Source: a virus
Virus record (IMG/VR): IMGVR_UViG_3300028556_000016
Location: 1-44,786 of that record
Length of the DNA: 44,786 nt
Strand: one strand, 5' to 3'
Within the stretch, counting starts at the first letter, position 1. Every line of letters starts with the position of its first letter. Under the pieces are notes generated by a model. It searched no databases and was not told the DNA's origin. It was given only the letters and a program-made list of their open reading frames with translations. The position numbers were made by a program, and so were the translations under genes. Below are positions 1 through 6,035 of this stretch, one piece after another.

Positions 1-49
1 ATTCCTTGGCGACCAATCGTTATTGCTCTGAGATGGGTTGGTTGCTCAT
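1..49 (-). CDS. 5' fragment of the 104-residue early protein (second copy of the start of 44375-44689)
   Basis: This is the first 16 codons (MSNQPISEQ...) of the gene that is complete at 44375-44689, cut by the end of the window. The mismatch at base 20 turns codon 10 from TAC (Tyr) into TAA (stop). The complete copy is open, so the left copy most likely carries a contig-end error or a minor variant rather than a real disruption. Confidence 0.8.
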
Positions 50-146
50 GCGGCGGCTCGCTTGCGAGCCTTTATTGTTGGGCTATTGTCTCCGGTGCGG
101 CCGTGGCAATAGGCAATGAATCCTGGAGCGTTTAGGTTCTCTTTTT
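1..146. repeat. Terminal direct repeat, left copy
   Basis: Bases 1-146 match 44641-44786 at every position except base 20 (T here, G at 44660). This is the signature of a circular or circularly permuted genome assembled with an overlap and gives a unit length of 44,640 bp. Genes read continuously across the join, for example the HNH gene ending at 46 overlaps the start codon of the next gene at 49 / 44689. Confidence 0.95.
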
Positions 147-456
147 GCGTCCCCCACCTGAGATTTTCTGGGTAGTTATTTTTTGAGTTCTCATCCAGGT
201 GCATACATACTGGTTTGTCTGCTGGAGCTGGCCCATTAAATGCTTCGCAGACAAGCCGCGCCACTTTGTGTGTTTTGTCCTTCCACTGAAGGATGTATCT
301 GTCGCCGTCCCAGCAGCCTTTGCGGGCATATCCGCCGTAGTGCTTTGGGCCGCCGTGCGGCATCTTTCCAATATGCGGAATAACCATTACGCGGCCCCGC
401 GATGACGCAAGAAGGCCAGGAACGCTAGGAACTAAACGCCAGATTTCAGGTTTCAT
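46..456 (-). CDS. HNH homing-type endonuclease
   Basis: A 136-residue protein. The N-terminal part (EIWRLVPSVPG..SSRGRV) resembles the NUMOD4 DNA-recognition segment found before HNH domains. The C-terminal half has the HNH_3 pattern: His in CMHLDEN, then a spaced asparagine stretch (NNYPENLRWGT) and KENLNA. Such proteins nick or cut DNA and may be selfish homing enzymes or serve packaging or recombination. It follows the SSB-like gene directly (stop at 457, start at 456) and its stop overlaps the next start codon at 49 by four bases, so it is part of the early operon. Family confidence is good; its role here is unknown. Confidence 0.85.
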   Translation of the reverse strand: MKPEIWRLVPSVPGLLASSRGRVMVIPHIGKMPHGGPKHYGGYARKGCWDGDRYILQWKDKTHKVARLVCEAFNGPAPADKPVCMHLDENSKNNYPENLRWGTQKENLNAPGFIAYCHGRTGDNSPTIKARKRAAA

Positions 457-765
457 TTAACGCCACTCACAAGCGAAAGGAATCTCGTCGTCCATATCTT
501 GATTGATTGATTGTTTGACGGGCTGGGACAGCCCGGCGCCTTGGCGATTTTCAGGTTCCCTCGGCGCCGGTTTGCCGTCCTTCTGCTTCACCGATAGCGA
601 CATATAGGTTTTTCCGTCTTTGCTTTTCTTGATCCAGGCGTTGAGCCAGTAGTCATGGCCGCCGACATTGATCTGGCCGTTGTAGTCAGAGTGCGTCTCG
701 GCAGACTTGCGCTCGTTCTTGAAAAGCGCACCGCGATTGGTGTCGTCGTATTTCTTGCCGGTCAT
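457..765 (-). CDS. SSB-like / DUF736-like early protein
   Basis: A 102-residue protein with a compact N-terminal beta-rich part (NRGALFKNERK..., GQINVGGHDYWLNAWIKKSKDGKTYMSLSVK), a polar linker and a C-terminus carrying DDEIPF. That acidic-hydrophobic ending resembles the tip of bacterial single-strand DNA-binding proteins, which recruits partners. Small proteins of this pattern lie beside phage recombinases, and here it overlaps the Rad52-type gene by four bases. A role in binding single-stranded DNA during recombination or replication is an inference. The tip is followed by about five further residues (ACEWR), which is atypical for a true SSB tail. Confidence 0.65.
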   Translation of the reverse strand: MTGKKYDDTNRGALFKNERKSAETHSDYNGQINVGGHDYWLNAWIKKSKDGKTYMSLSVKQKDGKPAPREPENRQGAGLSQPVKQSINQDMDDEIPFACEWR

Positions 766-1421
766 TCCGCAGCCTCCGATTGTGTGGCCCCGATCTGGTC
801 AAGCTCTTCATTGAGCCGTTGACGCATACGCACGGGTAGCTGGGCTATTACTCCAGCGTTCTTTTCCTTGAATTCCTGCGCCGTGATTGGGTCGTGGACA
901 AATTCCTTGATGGTCTTGCCGAGCAACCGGAACACATAGGCCCCGGGCCGGTAGCCAACGTCCCAGCCCCATTCCTCGATCTTGTCGTCATGGAATTCGT
1001 TAAGCTGCTTGATGGTGGCCTCCGAGAAGCCCTTGCCATCCAAGTCAACCCATTTGCATTTGAGATCGTAGAGGTAGCGGCCAATCCCGAAGCGAACGGC
1101 CGCGCGCTTGAGCGCGTCTGACGCCATTCCCTTTTCGCCCTCGAAGTCTGTCTGGCCGGCGCCGTCCGACTTCCAGATCCAATCGCCACCAGGAACGCGA
1201 ACGCCAAGATTGCAAATCAGCATGGCGTTGGATGGCGTGTAGTTGCACATCCATCCTTCCATGCCACAAACGCTATCGAGTCTGTCCATGACCGCGCGAC
1301 TATCAACGTAGCAAAGCGGCAAGCCTCTGGTTCCGCTGGTGCTTCCTACCCGCCACTTGATTGCATGGGTGGGGAAGGGGACACAGAGGGCGTCGAACAT
1401 GGCTTGCACGGTTTCGTACAT
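762..1421 (-). CDS. Rad52/Rad22-type single-strand annealing protein
   Basis: A 219-residue protein of the Rad52 family (PF04098). It has the family layout: an N-terminal KWRVG... strand, a YVDSRAVMDRLDSVCG segment, a central DGAG-TDFEGEKGMASDALKRAAVRFGIGRYLY block, then a variable C-terminus. Family members anneal complementary single strands and drive phage recombination. The ATG at 1421 has GGAG six bases upstream and is preferred over the in-frame GTG at 1427. It overlaps the SSB-like gene (ATGA) and follows 1424-1657 closely, giving a recombination module SSB-like / Rad52 / HNH. Confidence 0.9.
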   Translation of the reverse strand: MYETVQAMFDALCVPFPTHAIKWRVGSTSGTRGLPLCYVDSRAVMDRLDSVCGMEGWMCNYTPSNAMLICNLGVRVPGGDWIWKSDGAGQTDFEGEKGMASDALKRAAVRFGIGRYLYDLKCKWVDLDGKGFSEATIKQLNEFHDDKIEEWGWDVGYRPGAYVFRLLGKTIKEFVHDPITAQEFKEKNAGVIAQLPVRMRQRLNEELDQIGATQSEAAE

Positions 1422-1423
1422 GG

Positions 1424-1657
1424 TCACTCCGCTGCGATGGCGAATAAACCCAAGTCTTGAATGAGGTCGTCCAGCTTGTGCTTGGCGTCCATAATGTTCT
1501 TGATATTGGCGCGGGCAGACTGGAGCCCTTCGCGAGTTTTAATTGCGTCGGTCAGATCGTCGGCGGCGAATATCAAGCCATGAATGGCTAATTCTGCCTT
1601 GCCGCCGTCAGAATGTTGCCACCGTTGAATGGCTTCCAGTTCTTCATCGGTCAGCAT
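1424..1657 (-). CDS. Hypothetical early protein (77 residues)
   Basis: A small, mostly helical, acidic protein (MLTDEELEAIQRWQ...). The start at 1657 is chosen because AGGGA lies just upstream; an upstream in-frame ATG at 1678 would lengthen it by seven residues. It overlaps the preceding gene by 14 bases and lies immediately before the Rad52-type gene, so it is co-expressed with the recombination genes. No family recognised. Confidence 0.7.
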   Translation of the reverse strand: MLTDEELEAIQRWQHSDGGKAELAIHGLIFAADDLTDAIKTREGLQSARANIKNIMDAKHKLDDLIQDLGLFAIAAE

Positions 1658-1820
1658 GATCGTCCCTGCGGTTTGCATATGCGACTAAGGCAGTTGTGAT
1701 TTCGCGAAGCTCGGCCTCTATGTCTTTGCGTGGCCGGTGTTGCTTGATGGCCTTGGCGCGGGCGTTGACGAGTTCGCCGCGACGTTCCAACCACTTCACT
1801 GGGTTTAGAATGATCCTCAT
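1644..1820 (-). CDS. Hypothetical basic early protein (58 residues)
   Basis: A basic helical protein (MRIILNPVKWLERRGELVNARAKAIKQHRPRKDIEAELREITTA...). The start at 1820 gives a four-base ATGA overlap with the upstream gene, the usual spacing in this operon; an ATG at 1832 is also in frame. It may form a coiled coil or bind nucleic acid, but no family is recognised. Confidence 0.65.
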   Translation of the reverse strand: MRIILNPVKWLERRGELVNARAKAIKQHRPRKDIEAELREITTALVAYANRRDDHADR

Positions 1821-1966
1821 TTGCGCCACCATTTAAGTTTTGGAGATAGTGCTATGTACCAATTGAGCCCCCACCGTTGGCCGTAGCGCCAACGAACGTG
1901 TATATTCGGATAGGCCCCCTCGTTAATGGAGAAGCCCCACCGTCGAAAATAAGTAACCCCACACAT
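1817..1966 (-). CDS. Hypothetical Trp-rich early protein (49 residues)
   Basis: A small protein, MCGVTYFRRWGFSINEGAYP..., rich in Trp, Tyr and Arg. Its start codon overlaps the stop of the gene before it (TGATG) and its stop overlaps the next start (ATGA), so it fills exactly the space between two well-supported genes. Function unknown. Confidence 0.65.
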   Translation of the reverse strand: MCGVTYFRRWGFSINEGAYPNIHVRWRYGQRWGLNWYIALSPKLKWWRK

Positions 1967-2094
1967 CAGAGTCCGACCCCAGGATTTGCGATGATGGCGA
2001 GCGGGATACCAAAACCAATTCCAACGCAGACCGCCCAGAAGATTGTCAGGACGAAAAGGCCGAAGCCGTAGGCAATGTCTTTGGCGAGGTTCAT
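1966..2094 (-). CDS. Small single-pass membrane protein (42 residues)
   Basis: MNLAKDIAYGFGLFVLTIFW... contains one long hydrophobic stretch of about 27 residues, consistent with a membrane helix or hairpin. Its start overlaps the stop of the upstream gene by four bases (2091-2094). Early location suggests a possible host-takeover or exclusion role, but nothing in the sequence specifies it. Confidence 0.7.
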   Translation of the reverse strand: MNLAKDIAYGFGLFVLTIFWAVCVGIGFGIPLAIIANPGVGL

Positions 2095-2291
2095 TGTTCG
2101 GACGCTCTTTTTGGGGTGAACCCGTAGGTGTCTCGGCAGTAAACGTGCCAGCGCCATTTCTTCATGTGCGCGTCGTGCTGAGCGGGGCCTAGAAGCATGT
2201 CCATCAATGCGTCCACCGAATTGCAGGTGATGACGTTCGGGCGATGCTCGCGCTTTAGTTCGCCATCTAGGTTTTTGAAAAGCTGGTTCAT
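2091..2291 (-). CDS. First gene of the minus-strand early operon (66 residues)
   Basis: The protein starts MNQLFKNLDGELKREHRPNV and contains a central leucine-rich part and a basic C-terminus (WRWHVYCRDTYGFTPKRASEQ). The start at 2291 follows GCGGAT; the reading frame extends upstream to 2351 but that part runs through the promoter-like AT-rich region. As the promoter-proximal early gene it is a candidate Cro-type or takeover protein by position only; no helix-turn-helix is evident. Confidence 0.65.
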   Translation of the reverse strand: MNQLFKNLDGELKREHRPNVITCNSVDALMDMLLGPAQHDAHMKKWRWHVYCRDTYGFTPKRASEQ

Positions 2292-2500
2292 CGCGCTAAT
2301 CCGCTCATTTCGTCGTTGAAATGAGAGTATCAAAATAATTTGGATAGTCAACTAGAAAATCAAAATTTTTGTGAAATCTGGTATAACAATTTTCTAGCGA
2401 GCGGATTTAGCTTGCCCGCATCGCGATACCGTGCCAGATTTTCAGGCATGAGAACAAAGGGACAACAAGACTAAAATCTTAACGAAATTCGGGGGTTGTA
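2292..2500. promoter_or_regulatory. Early control region between the minus operon and the repressor end
   Basis: An AT-rich non-coding stretch. On the minus strand TTGACT (2351-2346) is followed after 16 bases by TACTCT, a weak promoter candidate for the operon starting at 2291. On the plus strand TATAAC (2382-2387) resembles a -10 box but no convincing -35 box is at the right distance. A perfect 9-base inverted repeat lies in the same place (2352-2397). Confidence 0.5.
2352..2397. promoter_or_regulatory. Candidate operator: CTAGAAAAT / ATTTTCTAG inverted repeat
   Basis: CTAGAAAAT at 2352-2360 and its exact reverse complement ATTTTCTAG at 2389-2397, centres 37 bases apart. The left arm abuts the minus-strand TTGACT and the right arm abuts the plus-strand TATAAC, which is where a phage repressor would bind. 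The nearby XRE-type repressor is the natural candidate; binding is inferred. Confidence 0.45.
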
Positions 2501-2716
2501 ATGGAACTTCTCGAAATAAGGGCAATGGCTGTATTCATAGTGGCTCAGCTGCCACCAATGCAGCCAGATGAGATGCTCAAGGTGCTAGTGTCCGCCCAAA
2601 TGCTTGTTAAGGCATGGTATTGTCAATCGGGCGAGATTTTGCCCTTTCCAGCCCCAATGGGAGACTCTCCCAGGGCCGTAGCCATGCGGAAAGACAACCC
2701 GTCTGGAATTCCATAA
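2501..2716 (+). CDS. Hypothetical small protein convergent with the repressor (71 residues)
   Basis: The protein starts MELLEIRAMAVFIVAQLPPMQ and has amphipathic helices; no helix-turn-helix is clear. GGGGG lies about eight bases before the ATG. The last 94 bases overlap the 3' end of the repressor gene on the other strand, and that part (GDSPRAVAMRKDNPSGIP) could be only antisense. By position it could be an antirepressor or Cro-like partner, but that is a guess. Confidence 0.45.
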   Translation: MELLEIRAMAVFIVAQLPPMQPDEMLKVLVSAQMLVKAWYCQSGEILPFPAPMGDSPRAVAMRKDNPSGIP

Positions 2717-2976
2717 TATAGCCAGTCCCCGGTCACTCCCGGACACTTGGAAACGATAATATCAGCCAGTTGGCGCCCAAGGGGGTGACCGCGCTCGGCG
2801 TTATTATAACGCGCATATTCGACCCGCAGAAATTTGGTCGCGAATTGGCGCTGGGTACGGTACCCCATCGCCTCGCGTAGCCTAGCGAGGCGTTTAGCCC
2901 GGTCCCTATCGGCTTTCGTCCCCACTACCATCGGGTCCGATAGTTCCACAAAATTCTTTTGACCCATATCAATCAT
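2623..2976 (-). CDS. XRE-type helix-turn-helix repressor
   Basis: A 117-residue protein. Residues about 22-75 fit an XRE/Cro-CI fold: DRAKRLARLREAMGYRTQRQFA supplies the first helices and scaffold, with a recognition helix around ATKFLRVEYARYNNAERG, followed by QLADIIVSKCPGVTGDWLYYG, a tail typical of alphaproteobacterial phage CI-like proteins. It lacks the LexA-type self-cleavage domain, so induction would not follow the classical RecA-stimulated route. It is transcribed from the divergent region at 2977-3046 and lies beside the candidate operator. The start at 2976 has only a weak ribosome site; the ATG at 2967 is an alternative. Confidence 0.8.
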   Translation of the reverse strand: MIDMGQKNFVELSDPMVVGTKADRDRAKRLARLREAMGYRTQRQFATKFLRVEYARYNNAERGHPLGRQLADIIVSKCPGVTGDWLYYGIPDGLSFRMATALGESPIGAGKGKISPD

Positions 2977-3046
2977 ATTTTTTCACTTGCATATCCAAAA
3001 TTTCTTGATATATTATACCTAACCGCACGAAAAGCAACCCGTTCCA
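2977..3046. promoter_or_regulatory. Divergent promoter region, repressor (minus) / HNH-like gene (plus)
   Basis: Plus strand: TTGCAT at 2987-2992 followed after 16 bases by TATATT (3009-3014), or after 18 by TATTAT. Minus strand: a perfect TATAAT (complement of 3012-3017) positioned for the repressor gene, with a poor -35 box (TTGCTT, 14-base spacing). The two -10 candidates overlap, so transcription in the two directions may be mutually exclusive. Confidence 0.55.
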
Positions 3047-3544
3047 ATGCCGAAGCATAGATTTAGCCCGAAAGAATTTCGCTTCACGGTAAAAAGCCAA
3101 TTTTGCGTCTATTGCGGAGAGTGGGCGAGCTGTATGGATCATTTTCCGCCCTATTCTGCCAGCCTTAGCGGGTTTCTTCTTCCCGCATGCAAAGAGTGCA
3201 ATGCAATTGCGGGGACGGAGTATCCGTTTGATTTCAAGGCGCGCGCGAAATTTATTCAGGAGCGGCTCCGCGTCCGCTACCGGGCGTTGCTCGATACGCC
3301 CGAATGGTCGTCCACCGAAATGCGGCCGCTTGGATATACGCTCAAGCAAATGGTTAAATCTTGGAGCGAGCGCAGAAAAATAGCAGCGCGCAGGACCGAG
3401 TGGAATGCCCAATCTTATTTGGCAATGCTTCCATCGGCCAAAGAATTTCTTCACGTCACATTCCGGATTGAGCTAGCCCCAGAAAAACAAGGGCAAGCCT
3501 TTAAGCGCCAGTTTCTTTCTTTAATCGAAACGGAGGCTGCATGA
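3047..3544 (+). CDS. HNH-like zinc-binding protein
   Basis: A 165-residue protein with an HNH/treble-clef pattern near the N-terminus: Cys20-x2-Cys23, Asp31-His32 in MDHFPP, then Cys48-x2-Cys51-Asn52 in LPACKECN. The remainder is basic and helical. The cysteine pairs plus DH are the zinc and metal ligands of this nuclease fold, but the last HNH histidine is not obvious, so catalysis is uncertain. First gene of the plus-strand unit, behind a divergent promoter shared with the repressor; its stop overlaps the next start (ATGA). Confidence 0.7.
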   Translation: MPKHRFSPKEFRFTVKSQFCVYCGEWASCMDHFPPYSASLSGFLLPACKECNAIAGTEYPFDFKARAKFIQERLRVRYRALLDTPEWSSTEMRPLGYTLKQMVKSWSERRKIAARRTEWNAQSYLAMLPSAKEFLHVTFRIELAPEKQGQAFKRQFLSLIETEAA

Positions 3545-3864
3545 ACTCCCTCCTGAGTGGTTCGCTTGACTCCCGCTCGGGCAACTCGGGGGGCAGCAAA
3601 GGTTTTGCGTCGCTGCCCCCCGTCCTTGGCTCTTTGCGTCGGGGGAAACGCTTGGCCAATCCACCATCCCAGGGGGATGATACGAATTCCGCAAAATTAA
3701 ATCTGCGCACTTTCGCACACTTCGCGATTTTGTTTCTCACGCTGTTCGCCTTGGACGCGAACGGAAATCCTGCGCAGCAAAAACGAATTCAGACTGACGA
3801 TATTCGTGGCCTTCTCCTGCAAGAGACGGCTCACAATCGGACTCAACAGAGCTTGGGGGCTTAA
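3541..3864 (+). CDS. Hypothetical protein with a possible membrane segment (107 residues)
   Basis: It starts four bases inside the end of the HNH-like gene. The first 45 residues are Ser/Gly rich, residues about 57-71 (FAHFAILFLTLFALD) are hydrophobic and could cross the membrane, and the C-terminus is polar. Composition is unusual and no family is recognised; the overlap is the main support. Confidence 0.45.
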   Translation: MNSLLSGSLDSRSGNSGGSKGFASLPPVLGSLRRGKRLANPPSQGDDTNSAKLNLRTFAHFAILFLTLFALDANGNPAQQKRIQTDDIRGLLLQETAHNRTQQSLGA

Positions 3865-3882
3865 TCGGGGCGCTCTCGTCAT

Positions 3883-4329
3883 ATGGGCAACATAGGACGG
3901 AGTAGCGGCACAATGGTCCACGATTCAGGGATATCGAAGCCAGATATGAGTTGCGCGGTTTCACTTGCGAGGCGGCTTGAAAGCCGGGAGCGTTTCCGTA
4001 CCGGCAACAGAGAAATTGCCAGGCGGTCTCTCGCGGTCAAGCTGCGTGTGGGCGTCGGTACAATAGAAAATCTAGTGCGTGGCCGCGTCAAGCGAATCGA
4101 CGCGACGATCCGCGACAAACTGCAAGCACTTCTGGTCAAAGAACTAGAACAAGAAATAGCAAGGTTGTGGCATGAGCTGGACATCGCTCGTCAGGGCGGC
4201 GCTCATCTTGCTTCGGAGCAAATTAGCGAGATTGAGACGCATCTTTCGCAAGCAAAACAAGTCTTAAACGCGGCGGGGGCCGCAATGGGGGGTATTTATG
4301 GAGCTATCCGCAGTACGGATAAGCCGTGA
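3883..4329 (+). CDS. Rhizobial-phage-type DNA-binding protein
   Basis: A 148-residue protein. Residues about 20-95 (CAVSLARRLESRERFRTGNREIARRSLAVKLRVGVGTIENLVRGRVKRIDATIRDKLQALL) contain a helix-turn-helix-like segment and are very like proteins common in Hyphomicrobiales prophages; the C-terminus is a coiled coil with Glu/Lys heptads. It probably regulates transcription of the following genes. It overlaps the GcrA-type gene by 32 bases. Confidence 0.65.
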   Translation: MGNIGRSSGTMVHDSGISKPDMSCAVSLARRLESRERFRTGNREIARRSLAVKLRVGVGTIENLVRGRVKRIDATIRDKLQALLVKELEQEIARLWHELDIARQGGAHLASEQISEIETHLSQAKQVLNAAGAAMGGIYGAIRSTDKP

Positions 4330-4849
4330 CGCTCGACACCAAGACAGAAACATCTGGACGAAAGACGCCGAAGCTCGCCTGAGAGAGCTTTGGGACATGG
4401 GCGAAACCTGTGAGCAGATCGCCCACACGTTAAACCGCGAATTCTCCCTCCGCACCACGCGCAATTCCGTCATTGGAAAATCGCGGCGGCTTGGTTGTGC
4501 CCCTCACAAATATTACCGCATTTACCGCGCCGAATCCTACGTCAGCTACCGCAGCCGACCGAAAAAAGAAAAACCGGTCAAGGTCGCCAAAAAGCAGAAG
4601 CTTCCTAATTTCTATCTGGTCGAGGCGGCAAGCGATCTCGACATCCCGCTAGAGCAACGCAAGCAATTCCTGGATCTCGGCCCGCATGACTGCCGCTGGC
4701 CCGTGGGGGAGGTTGCCAGCGAAAACTTCTTTTTCTGCGGCGCTCCCGCCGAAGCCGATTATCCATACTGCGCTGGCCACTGTCGCCGCGCCTATGACAC
4801 CGCCTACCGCGTAAGGAGAGAGGGCAATGCAGCGAGCAACGCATCGTAG
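4298..4849 (+). CDS. gcrA: GcrA-type cell-cycle regulator homologue
   Basis: A 183-residue protein with both parts of GcrA. Residues about 19-70 are the DNA-binding domain (WTKDAEARLRELWDMG...CEQIAHTLN...TRNSVIGKSRRLG). A basic linker follows, then the C-terminal domain that contacts sigma-70: HDCRWPVGE (130-138), FFFCG (144-148) and YPYCAGHC (155-162) with conserved Cys132, Cys147, Cys158 and Cys162. In Caulobacter and relatives GcrA joins RNA polymerase sigma-70 and activates promoters carrying CcrM-methylated GANTC sites. A phage copy could redirect host transcription or act as the activator of phage genes. The N-terminal 18 residues are an extension not seen in host GcrA. Confidence 0.85.
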   Translation: MELSAVRISRDARHQDRNIWTKDAEARLRELWDMGETCEQIAHTLNREFSLRTTRNSVIGKSRRLGCAPHKYYRIYRAESYVSYRSRPKKEKPVKVAKKQKLPNFYLVEAASDLDIPLEQRKQFLDLGPHDCRWPVGEVASENFFFCGAPAEADYPYCAGHCRRAYDTAYRVRREGNAASNAS

Positions 4850-5024
4850 CAATTACCGCAAGCCAATCGTGAGCGCCATGATGCGTGGAATGCCCCGCAC
4901 CCTCGGCGTCCAGCTCGCTTACGATTTATGGCTTGAGTTGGAAGGCATCGCCAAGCGCGAAAACATTAGCAAGGCGGAAATCGCCCGGCGGCTTATCGAA
5001 AAATGGGTGGCTGAAAACAAATGA
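4827..5024 (+). CDS. Ribbon-helix-helix (CopG/Arc-like) regulator
   Basis: A 65-residue protein whose C-terminal half, PRTLGVQLAYDLWLELEGIAKRENISKAEIARRLIEKW, fits the ribbon-helix-helix pattern: a short strand, two helices and the KAEIARRLI second helix. These are small dimeric repressors. AAGGAG lies upstream of the ATG. It overlaps the GcrA gene by 23 bases and the next gene by four bases. Confidence 0.7.
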   Translation: MQRATHRSNYRKPIVSAMMRGMPRTLGVQLAYDLWLELEGIAKRENISKAEIARRLIEKWVAENK

Positions 5025-5392
5025 GCCGCCCTTGGATGCCACTTTATGTGGGGGACTATCTCCGCGATACGCGCCACCTGACGACGCTCCAGCACGGCGC
5101 CTACCTCCTCCTCCTCATGGAGTATTGGACCAAAGGTAGTTTGCCTAGTGATGGCAAAAATCTGCGCAGAATTTGTCTCCTATCCCGTCAGCAATGGGCA
5201 AGCAATAGCCAAGCAATTGCTTCGATGTTCACGCCGGAATGGCGTCAACCACGGATGGATAGAGAATTGGAAAAGGCGAAGGAAATCAGCCTTAAGCGCG
5301 CTGTGTTTGGTGCCAAGGGGGGCAGAATGAGCCACGGGCTAAATAACGTCCAGCGGTTTGGTGTGGTGCGGGGGTTTCCAAGCAAAAGCTAA
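5021..5392 (+). CDS. Short DUF1376 (YdaU-like) replication-type protein
   Basis: The N-terminus has the DUF1376 signature: PWMPLYVGDYLRDTRHLTTLQHGAYLLLLMEYW, followed by LPSDGKNLRRICLLSRQQW and FTPEW..PRMDRELEKAKE. In other phages and prophages this domain starts a longer protein in the replication position. Here it stops at residue 123, soon after the domain. The frame after the TAA is open for only nine codons (AKGRHTTTT), so the C-terminal part may have been lost. No other replication initiator or polymerase is encoded, so host replication enzymes are likely used. Confidence 0.75.
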   Translation: MSRPWMPLYVGDYLRDTRHLTTLQHGAYLLLLMEYWTKGSLPSDGKNLRRICLLSRQQWASNSQAIASMFTPEWRQPRMDRELEKAKEISLKRAVFGAKGGRMSHGLNNVQRFGVVRGFPSKS

Positions 5393-5453
5393 GCAAAGGG
5401 GCGGCATACCACAACCACATAGATATTTCTTTCGATGAAGTAAGAAAAACACG

Positions 5454-6035
5454 ATGGCACGACCAAGGAAACTAAATGTCCAGCGCGAACCCAACGGTAA
5501 GCCGAAGCGCAACGTCATATCGGCGGAAGTCCTCTTTTACAGGATGCGTGATTTGGCGCGGGATGGGGCGTCTATCGAAAGGCCCGATGACGCCCTTGCG
5601 GGATTTACATTGGGGAAACTATTGCTGCGATGGCGGTCAAATAAAGCAGACGGAATTTCAGTAAAGCAATACGAGGCTGGCCAAAGATGGTCTGCGATCG
5701 TTCAGGAGCATGCCAAATTAATGGGGTATGACCTTTTCGTAAGGTCGCCAAGGTTCGAAAAAATCAGCCCGGGATTTGATAATGAAATTGAGCCAGACGA
5801 AGACGCGCCAGAAGGAAGTGAGGCGAGGGAATTATGGATTAAAGTCACCAGAATAAAAAGGGTTTTTGTAGCTTGCTATGACGCATTAATGGCTGAATGC
5901 AAATTACATGGAATAAACGTTAGAGATGTCACTTATGGGGTATGCGTAGAGAACTGGAGGGCGGGGGGTCTCTCTCAGAGAGACTTTCAAGACCTTCGCG
6001 TGGGCCTGAATTCGCTCGCGAGGGTATTATCATGA
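5454..6035 (+). CDS. Hypothetical phage protein, MARPRK start (193 residues)
   Basis: Begins MARPRKLNVQREPNGKPKRN, a basic tail that could bind nucleic acid, then mixed helices; the end (VCVENWRAGGLSQRDFQDLRVGLNSLARVL) is strongly helical. It follows a DUF1376 gene, a position where lambdoid phages carry late regulators, but no antiterminator motif can be named. Its stop overlaps the methyltransferase start (ATGA at 6032-6035), tying it to the downstream glycan-type cassette. Confidence 0.6.
   Translation: MARPRKLNVQREPNGKPKRNVISAEVLFYRMRDLARDGASIERPDDALAGFTLGKLLLRWRSNKADGISVKQYEAGQRWSAIVQEHAKLMGYDLFVRSPRFEKISPGFDNEIEPDEDAPEGSEARELWIKVTRIKRVFVACYDALMAECKLHGINVRDVTYGVCVENWRAGGLSQRDFQDLRVGLNSLARVLS

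Noticed and set aside
2969-3454. 161-codon minus-strand frame opposite the HNH-like gene
   Set aside because: Antisense of a better supported plus-strand gene; composition Arg-rich with no motif.
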